DNA from: Pelomonas parva
Lineage (GTDB): Bacteria > Pseudomonadota > Gammaproteobacteria > Burkholderiales > Burkholderiaceae_C
Direction of reading: 5' to 3'
Assembly (NCBI RefSeq): GCF_043555835.1
Contig: NZ_JBIGHV010000007.1
Coordinates: 186,001 to 250,000, forward strand
Length of the DNA: 64,000 nucleotides
The notes under the pieces are model-generated. The model worked only from the letters and a program-made list of their open reading frames with translations, was not told the origin of the DNA and searched no databases. Below are positions 42,001 through 51,121 of this stretch, piece by piece. A program made the position numbers and the translations under genes. The number at the start of each line of letters is the position of its first letter. Position 1 is the first letter of the stretch.

Positions 42001-42324
42001 CGAAGTCCGCACCCCGGGGGGGGCAATCATTTCGCGGTTGCCATCATTGGCGGTCAGCCGTCGAGTTCACGATGCCCGGCATGAAGCAGTCGCCGGCAGA
42101 CTTGGCTGTTCAACGGCTTGAACCGGGCCTTGTGCGACAGATACGCGCACGGCATGCCGAAGTCTGGATGAGCCGCCTCTCGCTGCTATGACAGGCGCCT
42201 GCTCAGGGAGGAAAAGCAGGGGGCCGAAGCACGAGACCAATGTAGCGCATCCGTGGTGATGCCTGTGGTTGAACGCCGCCGTCAGCCGAGAAGCCGCTAC
42301 CAGCGCGAGGCCTATGAGACGGCG
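42001..42324. other. intergenic region before the nuclease gene
   Basis: About 320 bases with no supported gene. A run of eight G after CCCC lies at about 42014-42025. Open readings cross it in several frames without ribosome-binding sites. It presumably contains the promoter of the nuclease gene. Confidence 0.35.
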
Positions 42325-43125
42325 ATGGTTCAATGCGAGCCCGTTGAACTTTCTACTGACTCCGTGCGCGGATTTCCAAACCGGCTCCGGCCTCTCGCGA
42401 TCCTGATCCTTGCGTTGCCGGCGTGGGCGATGGCTTCCAAGTCCTCGCTGGAAGCAGCGCGGCTGCCGACATCGTTTGCTCAGTGCCCGCAGTTCTTCCT
42501 GGGACAGAAGTCTCCTGCGTTGCAACCCGGACCTAAGCTGCGGGAACTCTGCTTTGATGGCTTCGCCGTGTTGCATAGCGGAGTGACGAAGACACCTGTG
42601 TTCTCGGCGCAGCGCCTGAACAAGAGGGCCCTGGGTGGCGTCAAGCGCCAGCGTTCAGATCGCTTCTTTGCCGATGCGCGCCTGCCACGCTCGGAGCGCG
42701 CGGAGCTCGATGATTACAAGCGGTCCGGGTACTCCCGCGGGCACATGGCGGCGTCGGGCGACATGGCGACTGAAGAAGCGATGGCCCAGTCGTTCTCTCT
42801 GGCCAACATGGTCCCCCAGTCGATTCGCCACAACTCTGGCGCCTGGTCGAAGATCGAGCAGGACACGCGCAAGTACGTCCAGCGAGCAGTCGGGGATGTC
42901 TATGTGGTGACCGGCACCGTGTTTGGCGACGGCGGTGAACGGATCGGCCCCAATGGGGTCGCCGTGCCCAGCCATCTGTTCAAGCTAGTCCACGACGCGC
43001 AGACCGGGCAGACATGGGTGCACTGGCAGGCCAACCGCGACGATGAGAGGCCGTCCAAGCCGATCAGCTACGCAGAACTGGTGCGCCGGACGTCCGTCGA
43101 GTGGTTGCCGATGCGGACTCGATAG
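42325..43125 (+). CDS. exported DNA/RNA non-specific endonuclease (NUC1 family)
   Basis: Seen: up to 266 aa with an internal signal peptide (RLRPLAILILALPAWAMA). The start is uncertain: the ATG used here, or a GTG at 42364 closer to the signal peptide. The beta-beta-alpha-metal nuclease core has YSRGHMAASGDM, with general-base His140, then SFSLANMVPQ (metal-ligand Asn in the Nx-Pro-Q segment) and YVVTGTVFG. The family motif is DRGH; here Ser replaces Asp, while Arg, Gly and His are kept. Such enzymes degrade extracellular or periplasmic DNA and RNA. The gene stands alone, with the MITE-like element upstream. Confidence 0.82.
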   Translation: MVQCEPVELSTDSVRGFPNRLRPLAILILALPAWAMASKSSLEAARLPTSFAQCPQFFLGQKSPALQPGPKLRELCFDGFAVLHSGVTKTPVFSAQRLNKRALGGVKRQRSDRFFADARLPRSERAELDDYKRSGYSRGHMAASGDMATEEAMAQSFSLANMVPQSIRHNSGAWSKIEQDTRKYVQRAVGDVYVVTGTVFGDGGERIGPNGVAVPSHLFKLVHDAQTGQTWVHWQANRDDERPSKPISYAELVRRTSVEWLPMRTR

Positions 43126-43149
43126 TCGCGGTGGTCCTGACGGCCAAGG

Positions 43150-43962
43150 TCAGCGCAGGCGCAACATGTGGTCGGACTCGCCCTTCTTGACCTCGACAAC
43201 CGAGTCCAGCGCTTTCACCATCTCGGCGAAGTTGGCGTGTCCGTGGTCTTTGGGGTCAAACGTCGGGTCTAGACGTTTGACCATGTGCCAGGCGGAGCCT
43301 TTGTTGACCCAGGGCTCTCCCTTCGCTTCGGCCAGTAGCCGCACTGCGCGCTGCAAGATTTCGGCGGCCGGGTCCGCCGGTGGCCGCGTGATGGCCTTCT
43401 CACCCACCGCGATGGGGACGTCGAGCACGGGCGCTGCCACCAGGGTGTCGTAGTAGCGGAACTCGTGACAGCTCTTCGCCCAGTGCCGGTTGGTGTTCTT
43501 GCGATTGCCGATGCCGATGAGCGTCCGTCCAGCGGCCTTGATCTTCTGCGCGACTGGCATGAAGTCACTGTCGCCGCCGATGACGATCACCGTGCCGATG
43601 TGGGGGAAGCGCGCGATGTCTTCTGTCGCATCCAGGCACAGCTTGATGTCCGCGCCGTTCTTGGCAGCGGCGCCGGGTGGGAACAACTGGATCAGCTCAA
43701 CGGCGCTTTGCAGCAGGGCGTCGCGGTAGCGGCCGAAGAACTGCCAGTTGCCGTACGCCCGATTGATGGCCACGGGGCCGAAGGAGGCGCTTAGTTCGAC
43801 GAGGGCCTGCACATCGATCAGCGGCTCCTGCGGCTTGAATCGGTTGTCCTGCCTGGCGTACGTGCCTTCGCCATGCTTGGCGTCAATCAAGCCGGCATGA
43901 AGATTCTCGAAGTCCCAGTACAACGCGACCGAGGCGTTGTCGTCCCTGTTGCTCGTGCTCAT
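43150..43962 (-). CDS. NYN-domain (PIN-like) RNase with C-terminal LOTUS/OST-HTH domain
   Basis: Seen: 270 aa. The N-terminal NYN/DUF88 domain (about 12-165) has the acidic active-site residues in VALYWDFENLHAG, NGADIKLCLDATED and VIVIGGDSDFMPVAQKIK. A C-terminal OST-HTH/LOTUS-type domain (about 195-265) includes EPWVNKGSAWHMVKRLDPTFDPKDHGHANFAEMV, which typically binds RNA. It is cytoplasmic and of normal length for the family. Single gene, convergent with the nuclease gene (24 bases between stops). Function by family: RNA turnover or processing; substrate unknown. Confidence 0.88.
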   Translation of the reverse strand: MSTSNRDDNASVALYWDFENLHAGLIDAKHGEGTYARQDNRFKPQEPLIDVQALVELSASFGPVAINRAYGNWQFFGRYRDALLQSAVELIQLFPPGAAAKNGADIKLCLDATEDIARFPHIGTVIVIGGDSDFMPVAQKIKAAGRTLIGIGNRKNTNRHWAKSCHEFRYYDTLVAAPVLDVPIAVGEKAITRPPADPAAEILQRAVRLLAEAKGEPWVNKGSAWHMVKRLDPTFDPKDHGHANFAEMVKALDSVVEVKKGESDHMLRLR

Positions 43963-44118
43963 GGCATTCCTTCCCTTTTGTCGACCATCCTAGATGGCGA
44001 CGGGAAGCTGGGCGGCTGTTTGGTGCGTCCGCGGTTGCAATGGCCGCGTGGGTGCCGCGTGGGCGCTAGGGCCTGGCGGCACTTTGCGCCACCCGCCGCT
44101 TCGGGTACAAGAAAGGGC

Positions 44119-44155
44119 TTGCTGCGCGAGGCAGCAAACCCGATGCCATCGGGTT
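44119..44155 (-). terminator. tandem hairpins downstream of the 92-aa gene
   Basis: Seen: TTGCTGC-GCGAG-GCAGCAA at 44119-44137 directly followed by AACCCGATG-C-CATCGGGTT at 44137-44155, both perfect. They sit 43 bases beyond the stop of the minus-strand small gene. They may terminate its transcript; no long T-run follows. Confidence 0.5.
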
Positions 44156-44197
44156 GATGGGACCCATGGCGACTGCGGGGTGCGTTCGTGTGCGCGG

Positions 44198-44476
44198 TCA
44201 GGCGGCCGTTGCCAGCTCCTGGCGCCTCAGCTGCAGCGAGCTGTGGCTGTCGTTTTGGCTGGCCATCGCGGCCTCGTGCTGGAGCCGTCGCGCGTTGGAC
44301 AGCTCAAGCGTCCGGGTCAGCTCGGGATATGCCGCGATGCGGCGGCGCGCTTCGTTGATGGCCGGCGCGAGCTCGGGGCTGACCCGGACCTGGTGCGACA
44401 GGTAAGCATCGTGGCGATCCAGGAGGACGGTCCACCAGGCCACGATGCTGTCGGGGTCGTTCAGGTTCAGAAGCAT
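44198..44476 (-). CDS. small protein of unknown function
   Basis: I do not recognise a family. Seen: 92 aa, mostly helical, starting MLLNLNDPDSIVAWWTVLLDRHDAYLSHQV and ending in a Gln/Arg/Ser-rich tail. No signal peptide or membrane segment. The ATG has a GGAG ribosome-binding site and is preferred over an upstream GTG. Monocistronic between the NYN gene and the mutagenesis cassette. Confidence 0.6.
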   Translation of the reverse strand: MLLNLNDPDSIVAWWTVLLDRHDAYLSHQVRVSPELAPAINEARRRIAAYPELTRTLELSNARRLQHEAAMASQNDSHSSLQLRRQELATAA

Positions 44477-44654
44477 GCTGGTACTCCATGGGCGTCGGGG
44501 CTGCCGTACTGACACCGGCCGCGATCGTCAGCAATTGCTGGCGGAACCGCCGCTCGCGGCTGCGGCAACAGGAGGCTGATGGCGGCAGTTGCCTCAGCTG
44601 CCTCGGTGCGTAGGATTCGGTCCAGCGAGCGCCGCACGCTTGGTCTGCATCAAA

Positions 44655-47600
44655 CTAACGAAACTCTCTTCTCTTCGTCTTCAAGCCCCCCAGCAGCGGC
44701 GTCAAGTCCTCCAGATGCCCCGCGATCAGGTTGCTCACGCCGTCCACTCGCTGCCAGGTGCCTCTCACCGCCAGAAGTCGCGAGCTCAGCGTCTCCTGGC
44801 GCTGCCGCTCCCAGATGGCCTTGTGCACGATCACCTGCACCTCGCCGGTCTCGTCCTCCAGCGAAATGAAGATCGTCCCGTTTGCAGTTTCGGGTTGCTG
44901 CCGCGTCGTCACGATCCCGCACGCCTTCACGGCGCGCCGGTCGGGAGCTGCCTCAAGCTCCGCCGCAGTCATCAATTGCCGCTCCTGCAACTGCGGGCGC
45001 AGCAGCGCCAACGGATGACGTCTGAGCGTCAGGCCCAGCGACTCGTAGTCCTTGACGATGGCCTCTCCTTCAGGAGCCTCGGGCAATTCCAGGTAGTCCT
45101 CGTTGACCGGGGCGCCTTCCAACAGCGGCGGCGCCGCACGCAGTGCCGCGGCGTCCCAGGCCTGCTGTCGCCGGTGCCCGCTCAGGCCCATCAACGCGTC
45201 ACCGGCGGCGAGCGCCGTCATCTGCTGATGGTTCAGCCCCGCGCGCAGCGACAGATCCTCGGCACTCTCGAACGGCGTTTCTTCCCGCGCCTTCGAGATT
45301 GCCAAGGCCGAGGCTTCCTGCAAGCTCTTCACAAGCCGAAGGCCCAGACGCACCGCCATGCCCGACCCCGTCTCTTCGAGCTTGCAGTCCCAGTCGCTCC
45401 AAATCACATCCGGCGGCAGGACCTTGACGCCGTGGCGCTTGGCGTCCTGCACCAGCTGGCTCGGCGAATAAAAACCCAGCGGCTGCGCGTTCAGCATCGC
45501 CGCCAGGAACTCCATCGGATGGTGAAGCTTCAGCCAGCAGGACGCGTAGACGAGCAGCGCGAAGCTGGCCGCATGGCTCTCGGGAAAGCCGTACTCGCTG
45601 AAGCCCTTGATCTGGTTGAAGATGGCCTCGGCGAACTCGCGTTGATAGCCACGGGCCGTCATGCCGTCAACGATCTTGTCGTAGTGCTGCTGCAAGCCGC
45701 CTTTGCGTTTCCAGGCCGCCATGTCGCGGCGCAGCCGGTCAGCCTCTCCGCCTGAATACCCGGCCGCCACCATCGCGACCTGCATGACCTGCTCCTGGAA
45801 CAGCGGCACGCCGAGCGTGCGTCCGAGCACGGCCTCCAGTTCCTTGCTGGGGTAAGTCACCGCCTCTTGCCCCTGCCGCCGCCGCAGGTAGGGATGCACC
45901 ATCTGCCCCTGGATCGGCCCCGGCCGGACGATGGCGACTTCAACCACCAGGTCATAGAAGCAGCGAGGCTGCAAGCGTGGCAGCATCGACCGCTGTGCCC
46001 TTGACTCGATCTGGAACACGCCGATGGTGTCGGCCTTGCAGATCATGTCGTAGGTGGCCGGGTCCTCGGCAGGGATGTCCTGCATCTGGAAGTCGAAACC
46101 GCGGGTCTGGCTCACGAAGTCCAGCGCCTTGCGGATGGCCGTCAGCATGCCCAGGCCAAGCACATCGACTTTCAGGAGGCCAGCGGCGTCCAGATCGTCC
46201 TTGTCCCACTGGATGACGGTGCGGTCCGGCATGCTGGCGTTCTCGATCGGCACGAGGCGCGTCAGCGGTCCGTTCGTCAACACAAAGCCGCCAGGATGCT
46301 GGGACAGGTGTCGGGGCATGCCGATGAGGTCTCGCGTCAGCTCAAGCAGCTGCCGCACCGCGAGGTCCTCGATGTCGAGGCCGGCCTCTCGCAGCCGGTC
46401 AGCGTCGATCACGTTGCCGTCCCACCATTGGTGCGAGGCGGCCAGGCGCTCCAGTTCGTCAATGTCAAAACCCAGCGCCTTGCCCACGTCCTTGATGGCG
46501 CTCTTGACCCGGTAGGAGATCACCACCGCGGCGAGCGCCGCACGGTTGCGCGTGTACTTGCCGTACAGGTACTGGATGACCTCTTCGCGCCGCTCATGTT
46601 CGAAGTCGATGTCGATGTCGGGCGGTTCATTCCTCTCTTTGGATAAAAAGCGCTCAAAGAGCACATTCATGCGGGCCGGGTCCACCTCTGTCACGCCGGT
46701 GCAATAGCAGACCACCGAGTTCGCGGCCGACCCCCGCCCCTGGCAGAGGATGTGCTGGCTGCGCGCGAACTGCACGATGTCGGCGACAGTTAAAAAGTAG
46801 TGCTCGTAGTGCATCTCGGCGATCAGGGCCAGCTCACGCTCGATCTGCTCGGTGACCGAGGCCGGGATGCCCCCGGGCCAGCGCCGGCCGGCGCCTTCGT
46901 AGGTGATGCGCCGCAGATAGCTGCCCGGCGTCTCGCCGTCCGGCACCACCTCTGACGGGTACTGATAGCGGATCTCGTCCAGGGAGAACTCGCACCGTGC
47001 GGCTACCTGGAGCGTCTGCGCCATCAGATCGGCGGGGAAGGTGCGGGCGAGCCGCCCCCGCGTGCGCAGGTGGCGTTCGGCATTGCGGTCCAGCGCCCGG
47101 CCGCATTCGGTCAGCGGTTTGCCCAACCGGGTCGCCGTCATGACGTCCATCAACGGCTTGCGGCTGCGCACGTGCATCGTCACGTCGCCGACAGCCACCA
47201 GCGGGATCTCCGTCTGCGCGCTGACCTCGCGCAAGCGCGCCAGCCGCACCTCGTCATCGCTGAGCTTGAGCAGGTCCAGCCCCAGCCAGGCCCGCCCCAT
47301 GAAACGGCCCAGCAGCCAGCGCGCCAACCCGATCAGCGCCTCAGGCTTGGCACGGCGCTCCGGGCAAGCAACCACGACACAGTCGTCGAGATCGTTCGGC
47401 CCGAAGTCGTCGGGCGTGGCCGAGTACGTGCCCTTCTCCGAGCTGCGTCGCAGCTTTGAGATCAGCTGGCAGAGATTGCCGTAGCCGTTGAGATTGCAGG
47501 CGTAGACGACGAGGGTGTGAGCGAACACGCAGTCCACCTGGAACTGGCTGCCGACCAGCAACTGGATCTCGTGCTCCTTGGCCGCGACATGGGCGCGGAC

Positions 47601-47753
47601 GATGCCGGCCATCGAGCACTCGTCGGTGATGGCAATCGCGGTGTAGCCCAGGGACTTGGCGCGCTGCACCAGCTCTTCCGGCCAGCTGGCAGCCTTCAAG
47701 AAAGAAAAGTTGCTGAGGACCCTCAGCTCCGCGTAGCCCGGCAGCGTCGTCAT
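44655..47753 (-). CDS. dnaE2: error-prone DNA polymerase III alpha-like DnaE2 (ImuC)
   Basis: Translesion polymerase of the SOS mutasome. Seen: 1032 aa, normal for DnaE2. The N-terminal PHP domain is YAELRVLSNFSFLKAASWPEELVQRAKSLGYTAIAITDECSMAG. The C-family catalytic core has ILCQGRGSAANSVVCYCTGVTEVDPARMNVLFERFLSKERNEPPDIDIDFEHERREEVIQYLYGKY, including the catalytic Asp pair in PDIDIDFEHERR. After this come the helix-hairpin-helix and OB domains. It starts 8 bases after imuB, so it is the last gene of the cassette. Confidence 0.95.
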   Translation of the reverse strand: MTTLPGYAELRVLSNFSFLKAASWPEELVQRAKSLGYTAIAITDECSMAGIVRAHVAAKEHEIQLLVGSQFQVDCVFAHTLVVYACNLNGYGNLCQLISKLRRSSEKGTYSATPDDFGPNDLDDCVVVACPERRAKPEALIGLARWLLGRFMGRAWLGLDLLKLSDDEVRLARLREVSAQTEIPLVAVGDVTMHVRSRKPLMDVMTATRLGKPLTECGRALDRNAERHLRTRGRLARTFPADLMAQTLQVAARCEFSLDEIRYQYPSEVVPDGETPGSYLRRITYEGAGRRWPGGIPASVTEQIERELALIAEMHYEHYFLTVADIVQFARSQHILCQGRGSAANSVVCYCTGVTEVDPARMNVLFERFLSKERNEPPDIDIDFEHERREEVIQYLYGKYTRNRAALAAVVISYRVKSAIKDVGKALGFDIDELERLAASHQWWDGNVIDADRLREAGLDIEDLAVRQLLELTRDLIGMPRHLSQHPGGFVLTNGPLTRLVPIENASMPDRTVIQWDKDDLDAAGLLKVDVLGLGMLTAIRKALDFVSQTRGFDFQMQDIPAEDPATYDMICKADTIGVFQIESRAQRSMLPRLQPRCFYDLVVEVAIVRPGPIQGQMVHPYLRRRQGQEAVTYPSKELEAVLGRTLGVPLFQEQVMQVAMVAAGYSGGEADRLRRDMAAWKRKGGLQQHYDKIVDGMTARGYQREFAEAIFNQIKGFSEYGFPESHAASFALLVYASCWLKLHHPMEFLAAMLNAQPLGFYSPSQLVQDAKRHGVKVLPPDVIWSDWDCKLEETGSGMAVRLGLRLVKSLQEASALAISKAREETPFESAEDLSLRAGLNHQQMTALAAGDALMGLSGHRRQQAWDAAALRAAPPLLEGAPVNEDYLELPEAPEGEAIVKDYESLGLTLRRHPLALLRPQLQERQLMTAAELEAAPDRRAVKACGIVTTRQQPETANGTIFISLEDETGEVQVIVHKAIWERQRQETLSSRLLAVRGTWQRVDGVSNLIAGHLEDLTPLLGGLKTKRREFR

Positions 47754-47761
47754 GCTCGCGC

Positions 47762-49090
47762 TCAGGCGAAGTGGCCATGTAGGAACCACGCGATGCGGCC
47801 GTCGGCATCCTGGGTGTTGAAGATGGACAGCACGCCGGCGTTGTCGGACTGGGCGATCCAGTAGTCCCGCACCACATTGCGAGTGGCCGAGGTGCCGGGC
47901 AGCCGATCCCACCAGCCTCCTTCAACGCGGTCGGGGCCGATCAGCAATGTCAGCGGACCCTCGTAGTGCGGGCGGTGGTTGATGACCGCCAGTTCAAGCG
48001 GGGCCTCCAGCACAAAGGTGGGCTCGGGCTGTTCGGGTACCGGCGCCGGCGTGCGCTTCTTCTGCTTGGCCAGCGGCGTCCAGTGAGTCATCCACTCCAT
48101 GCGGTGGTCATCCACCAGCACCGGCTGCAGCACGCTCTTCGGTCCGAGGCGCGCGGCGATGCGCTCGAGGACCAGGTACAGCGATTCGCCCGAACCCAGG
48201 CTCTCGGGCAGCAGCGATGCGCTCTGCTCGGTGAGGGCTTGGACGCCGATCGCATCGATCTTCAGCTCGCCGACCGGGGCCAGCAGATCCTGCTTGGCCA
48301 GGTGCTCAGCCAGCAACCTCACGAAATGCTCCAGGTCTCGCAGCACCTCGGCCGAGCGGATCGTCACTTCACCGCCGTCGCCTGCGTCCTTGGCGCGCAT
48401 CGAATCGTGAATCCACCGGAACCGAAAACCGACCGCACCAGCATGCCGGGAGGCCAGCCAGCCGCACATCTGCATGAGCAAGGGCCGGGCGTACATCAGC
48501 AGCGCCGGCGCATGGTCCTCCCGGGCAGGCAGCTCGATCCGAGCCGAGAAATCCTCGGGGATGGTCTCGTACCTGAAAACCTCGGCACGCTGTCCGTAGG
48601 CCTGGTCCAAGGCGGCGAGCAATGCGGTCCCGAACCGGCGGCTGACCTGGGCGCGCGGCAGCCGGCGCAGTTCACCGAGCAAGGTGATGCCCGCACAGGA
48701 CAGCGTCTCCTCATAGGCAACGGCTGCGGTCAAGGCAGCCAGCGGCAGCTCGTCGATTACCGGTTGCAGCAGGCGGCGCCCAAGGTCGAACACGCCGCAA
48801 CGCGCCATCACGAGCGCCGCCATCGCCGTCGGCGCCCACCCGATGCCGACGACGCCCACGTCTGGCGCTTCCGCACTGACGCGCTCCTTCAGGGCTTCCA
48901 GCCCCTTGAACAGCCGCAGGCTGGATTCCACCTCCATCGCGACGGCGCAGCCCTCCACGACAGCCACGCGGGGCGTGAACTGCAGTGACCACAGCACCAG
49001 GCCGCGCACGCCGTCAGAGGCTGGCGACGCGCTCGAGGACTTCTCGGGTGAGATCGCTGGGATCGAGGTAAGCAGAACGACCCACAACAA
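47762..49090 (-). CDS. imuB: ImuB, Y-family polymerase-like mutasome subunit
   Basis: Non-catalytic Y-family homolog that bridges the sliding clamp, ImuA and DnaE2. Seen: 442 aa with the family N-terminus MLWVVLLTS, FTPRVAVVEGCAVAMEVESSLRLFKG, and the little-finger region EDFSARIELPAREDHAPALL. The C-terminal tail is ADGRIAWFLHGHFA. It lacks the acidic catalytic residues, as expected. The N-terminus MLW matches homologs, which implies a TTG start 77 bases inside imuA; a GTG at 49009 is the alternative. The overlap indicates tight translational coupling. Confidence 0.88.
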   Translation of the reverse strand: MLWVVLLTSIPAISPEKSSSASPASDGVRGLVLWSLQFTPRVAVVEGCAVAMEVESSLRLFKGLEALKERVSAEAPDVGVVGIGWAPTAMAALVMARCGVFDLGRRLLQPVIDELPLAALTAAVAYEETLSCAGITLLGELRRLPRAQVSRRFGTALLAALDQAYGQRAEVFRYETIPEDFSARIELPAREDHAPALLMYARPLLMQMCGWLASRHAGAVGFRFRWIHDSMRAKDAGDGGEVTIRSAEVLRDLEHFVRLLAEHLAKQDLLAPVGELKIDAIGVQALTEQSASLLPESLGSGESLYLVLERIAARLGPKSVLQPVLVDDHRMEWMTHWTPLAKQKKRTPAPVPEQPEPTFVLEAPLELAVINHRPHYEGPLTLLIGPDRVEGGWWDRLPGTSATRNVVRDYWIAQSDNAGVLSIFNTQDADGRIAWFLHGHFA

Positions 49091-49907
49091 CGTGGTTCTC
49101 CTTGGTTGGCTTCAGGGCGCTGGGCCGGCGCGTGCGAGGGGTCAGGACGTGTTCGATGCCACCCGGCACCGAGCTCAGCTGCAGTGGCACCTCCTGAGCT
49201 GGCCCCCTGCGCTTCACGATCTGCACCTCGATCTGCCAGTCCACCAATGGCCTGGACACGATGCGAAGAGGAGCGGGCGAGGGGTCATGGCGGGCGACCA
49301 GGGGCCTGCAGATGAAAACCAGCCCTTCGCAGGCCTGCGCCAGCACCTGCAGGCGCCTCAGCTGTTCCGGCCGGGCTTGCGGCATCCATGCCACGACGGC
49401 TGCAGCGGCATTGGCCCGGAGCAACTGTTCCGTCGCCCAAAGCCGTTGCGACGGCGCGCCTGCCGCCACCCAGATCAACTGCTGCTCTTCGATCCCCAGG
49501 TGTCGCACGCCGGGCAGGTGCAGGGGCTTGGGCGGACCCACAACGACGACGGCCCGACCGCCCTTGAGCAGCGGGCGCAGCGACGGTCCGATGAGACGCC
49601 ATTCCTGCACCGACGGCTGGGGCTGCAGGATCTCGATCAGGCAGCCGCAGGGCCAGCCGCCTTCAGGGATCTCCGCGTCCAGCGCAGCAAAGCCGGTGCT
49701 GACGGCTGCCGTCCTCGCATGGCCCAGCTGGTCGGCCCGCCAGACCGAATCGATCAGTGCGTCGGGAAGCAGACACGCTGGCCCGGCGGCGTTCTGTGCA
49801 GGCGCAGCCAGCGCGACGGGCTCGAGGGCCGCGTCGTGCCTTTCGCAGGCAACAGAAGGACTTTGCAGCGAGGACAGCAAGTCCTGCTGCACCGGGTGGG
49901 CAGACAT
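49014..49907 (-). CDS. imuA: ImuA, SulA/RecA-like mutasome protein
   Basis: RecA-fold partner of the SOS translesion mutasome. Seen: 297 aa with VWRADQLGHARTAAVSTGFAALDAEIPEGGWPCGCLIEILQP. This is the SulA/ImuA RecA-like strand and loop region, where the P-loop is degenerate as in the family. Later strands are RAVVVVGPPKPLHLPG, QQLIWVAAG and GLVFICRP. It is the first gene of the cassette, and its start lies 51 bases downstream of a LexA box. Confidence 0.9.
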   Translation of the reverse strand: MSAHPVQQDLLSSLQSPSVACERHDAALEPVALAAPAQNAAGPACLLPDALIDSVWRADQLGHARTAAVSTGFAALDAEIPEGGWPCGCLIEILQPQPSVQEWRLIGPSLRPLLKGGRAVVVVGPPKPLHLPGVRHLGIEEQQLIWVAAGAPSQRLWATEQLLRANAAAAVVAWMPQARPEQLRRLQVLAQACEGLVFICRPLVARHDPSPAPLRIVSRPLVDWQIEVQIVKRRGPAQEVPLQLSSVPGGIEHVLTPRTRRPSALKPTKENHVVVGRSAYLDPSDLTREVLERVASL

Positions 49908-49957
49908 GGGGGTGTGGCGTCAGCGGGGTTGGCGCGGCTCAAACTTTTGTTGAAAGA

Positions 49958-49973
49958 CTGTTTATTTATACAG
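49958..49973 (-). promoter_or_regulatory. LexA (SOS) box
   Basis: Seen: CTGTTTATTTATACAG, a full match to CTGT-N8-ACAG with an AT-rich core. It is 51 bases upstream of imuA and 134 bases upstream of the divergent SRAP gene, so it may serve both. The AT-rich context (TTTATTTATA) would also provide promoter elements. Confidence 0.85.
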
Positions 49974-50106
49974 TACACCACAAGGCGACACGCGTCCAGC
50001 AGGCGGGTCACCGACTCGGGCGCCGGCGGTCGTCCTTCACGTCACGCGCCCTGCGTGCATCGATGTGCGATAACGGCGTCTCCCCATCTGCAGGGGCAGT
50101 TCATCC

Positions 50107-51072
50107 ATGTGCTACTCAGCCCAGGTCCGCGCCAACTACCGCGACTACGTCCGCCTGTTCGGGGCGCACCTCAGCATCAAGGAGTTCGTCCAACTCTTCT
50201 TCAACCGGCAGGAGGCCAAGCTGAAGGTTCCGAAGGCCGTGGAAGCGGCGTTCGAGGGCGAGGCCACCACGCCCGAGGAGCAGGAGGTCAAGCGCCTCAT
50301 TGAGGCCTTCAAGGGCGACCGGGCGATGGCGCTGGAGAAGGAATTGTTCGCCCAGCGCAAGCGCCTGGCCGATGCCGAGCGCATCGCGCAGTCGAACCTC
50401 AAGCCGGCGAAGACCGTGCTGGACAGCCTGCGCATCGCGCCGTCGAAGATTTCCAAGGCGCGGCTGGATCTGGAGGATCTGCGCAGAACGGATCTGCTCG
50501 ACCGGGACTCGCGCATCTTCCCTGGCGTGTATGCACCCGTGATGGTCGTCCGCGACGGCCAGCGCGTCGTGCTGCCCATGCGCTACCAGTGTCGGCCCGC
50601 CGGTCGGCCGGCCGCGTATGACATCGAATACCCCGGGACCTACAACGCCCGCCGCGACAACCTGGAGCGGTTCTGGAAAGGCCAATTCGGCTACACGCAC
50701 GGCATCCTGCTGGTGGACACGTTCTACGAGAACGTCAAGCGCCACGACATGGAGCATCGCGCGCTCGGGCCCGACGAGAAGCCTGAGAACGTGATCCTTC
50801 GGTTCCAGCCCAATCCGCCGGAGCTGATGTACATCGCCTGCCTGTGGTCGCATTGGAAGAAGGACGGTGAGCCGGACTTGTTGTCCTTTGCCGCCATCAC
50901 CGACGAGCCCCCGCCCGAGGTGCGGGATGCGGGGCACGATCGCATGATCATCCGTATCAAACCTGAGCATGTGGATGCCTGGTTGAACCCCGACCCGAAG
51001 AACCTCCAGGCGCTGTACGACATCTTCGATGACCGTGCGCCTGCCTACTACGAGCACCGCCTGGCTGCGTAA
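50107..51072 (+). CDS. SRAP-family (HMCES/YedK-like) abasic-site shield with large insertion
   Basis: Seen: 321 aa. The catalytic Cys2 (MCYSAQ) is exposed after Met removal. Asn180 lies in YNARRDN, Glu208 in DTFYENV and His277 in GHDRMII. These four residues correspond to the SRAP active site that crosslinks to abasic single-stranded DNA. Between about 45 and 130 there is an insertion of highly charged helices (EEQEVKRLIEAF...LEKELFAQRKRLADAERIAQ) not found in YedK, and the usual WGL-P segment is changed to MRYQCRP. It is a large SRAP variant. It diverges from imuA across the LexA box. Confidence 0.85.
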   Translation: MCYSAQVRANYRDYVRLFGAHLSIKEFVQLFFNRQEAKLKVPKAVEAAFEGEATTPEEQEVKRLIEAFKGDRAMALEKELFAQRKRLADAERIAQSNLKPAKTVLDSLRIAPSKISKARLDLEDLRRTDLLDRDSRIFPGVYAPVMVVRDGQRVVLPMRYQCRPAGRPAAYDIEYPGTYNARRDNLERFWKGQFGYTHGILLVDTFYENVKRHDMEHRALGPDEKPENVILRFQPNPPELMYIACLWSHWKKDGEPDLLSFAAITDEPPPEVRDAGHDRMIIRIKPEHVDAWLNPDPKNLQALYDIFDDRAPAYYEHRLAA

Positions 51073-51121
51073 CGGAACTGCGCACTGCTAGTCTGTCAAG
51101 ACAACGCTACGAGCAGCCGCC

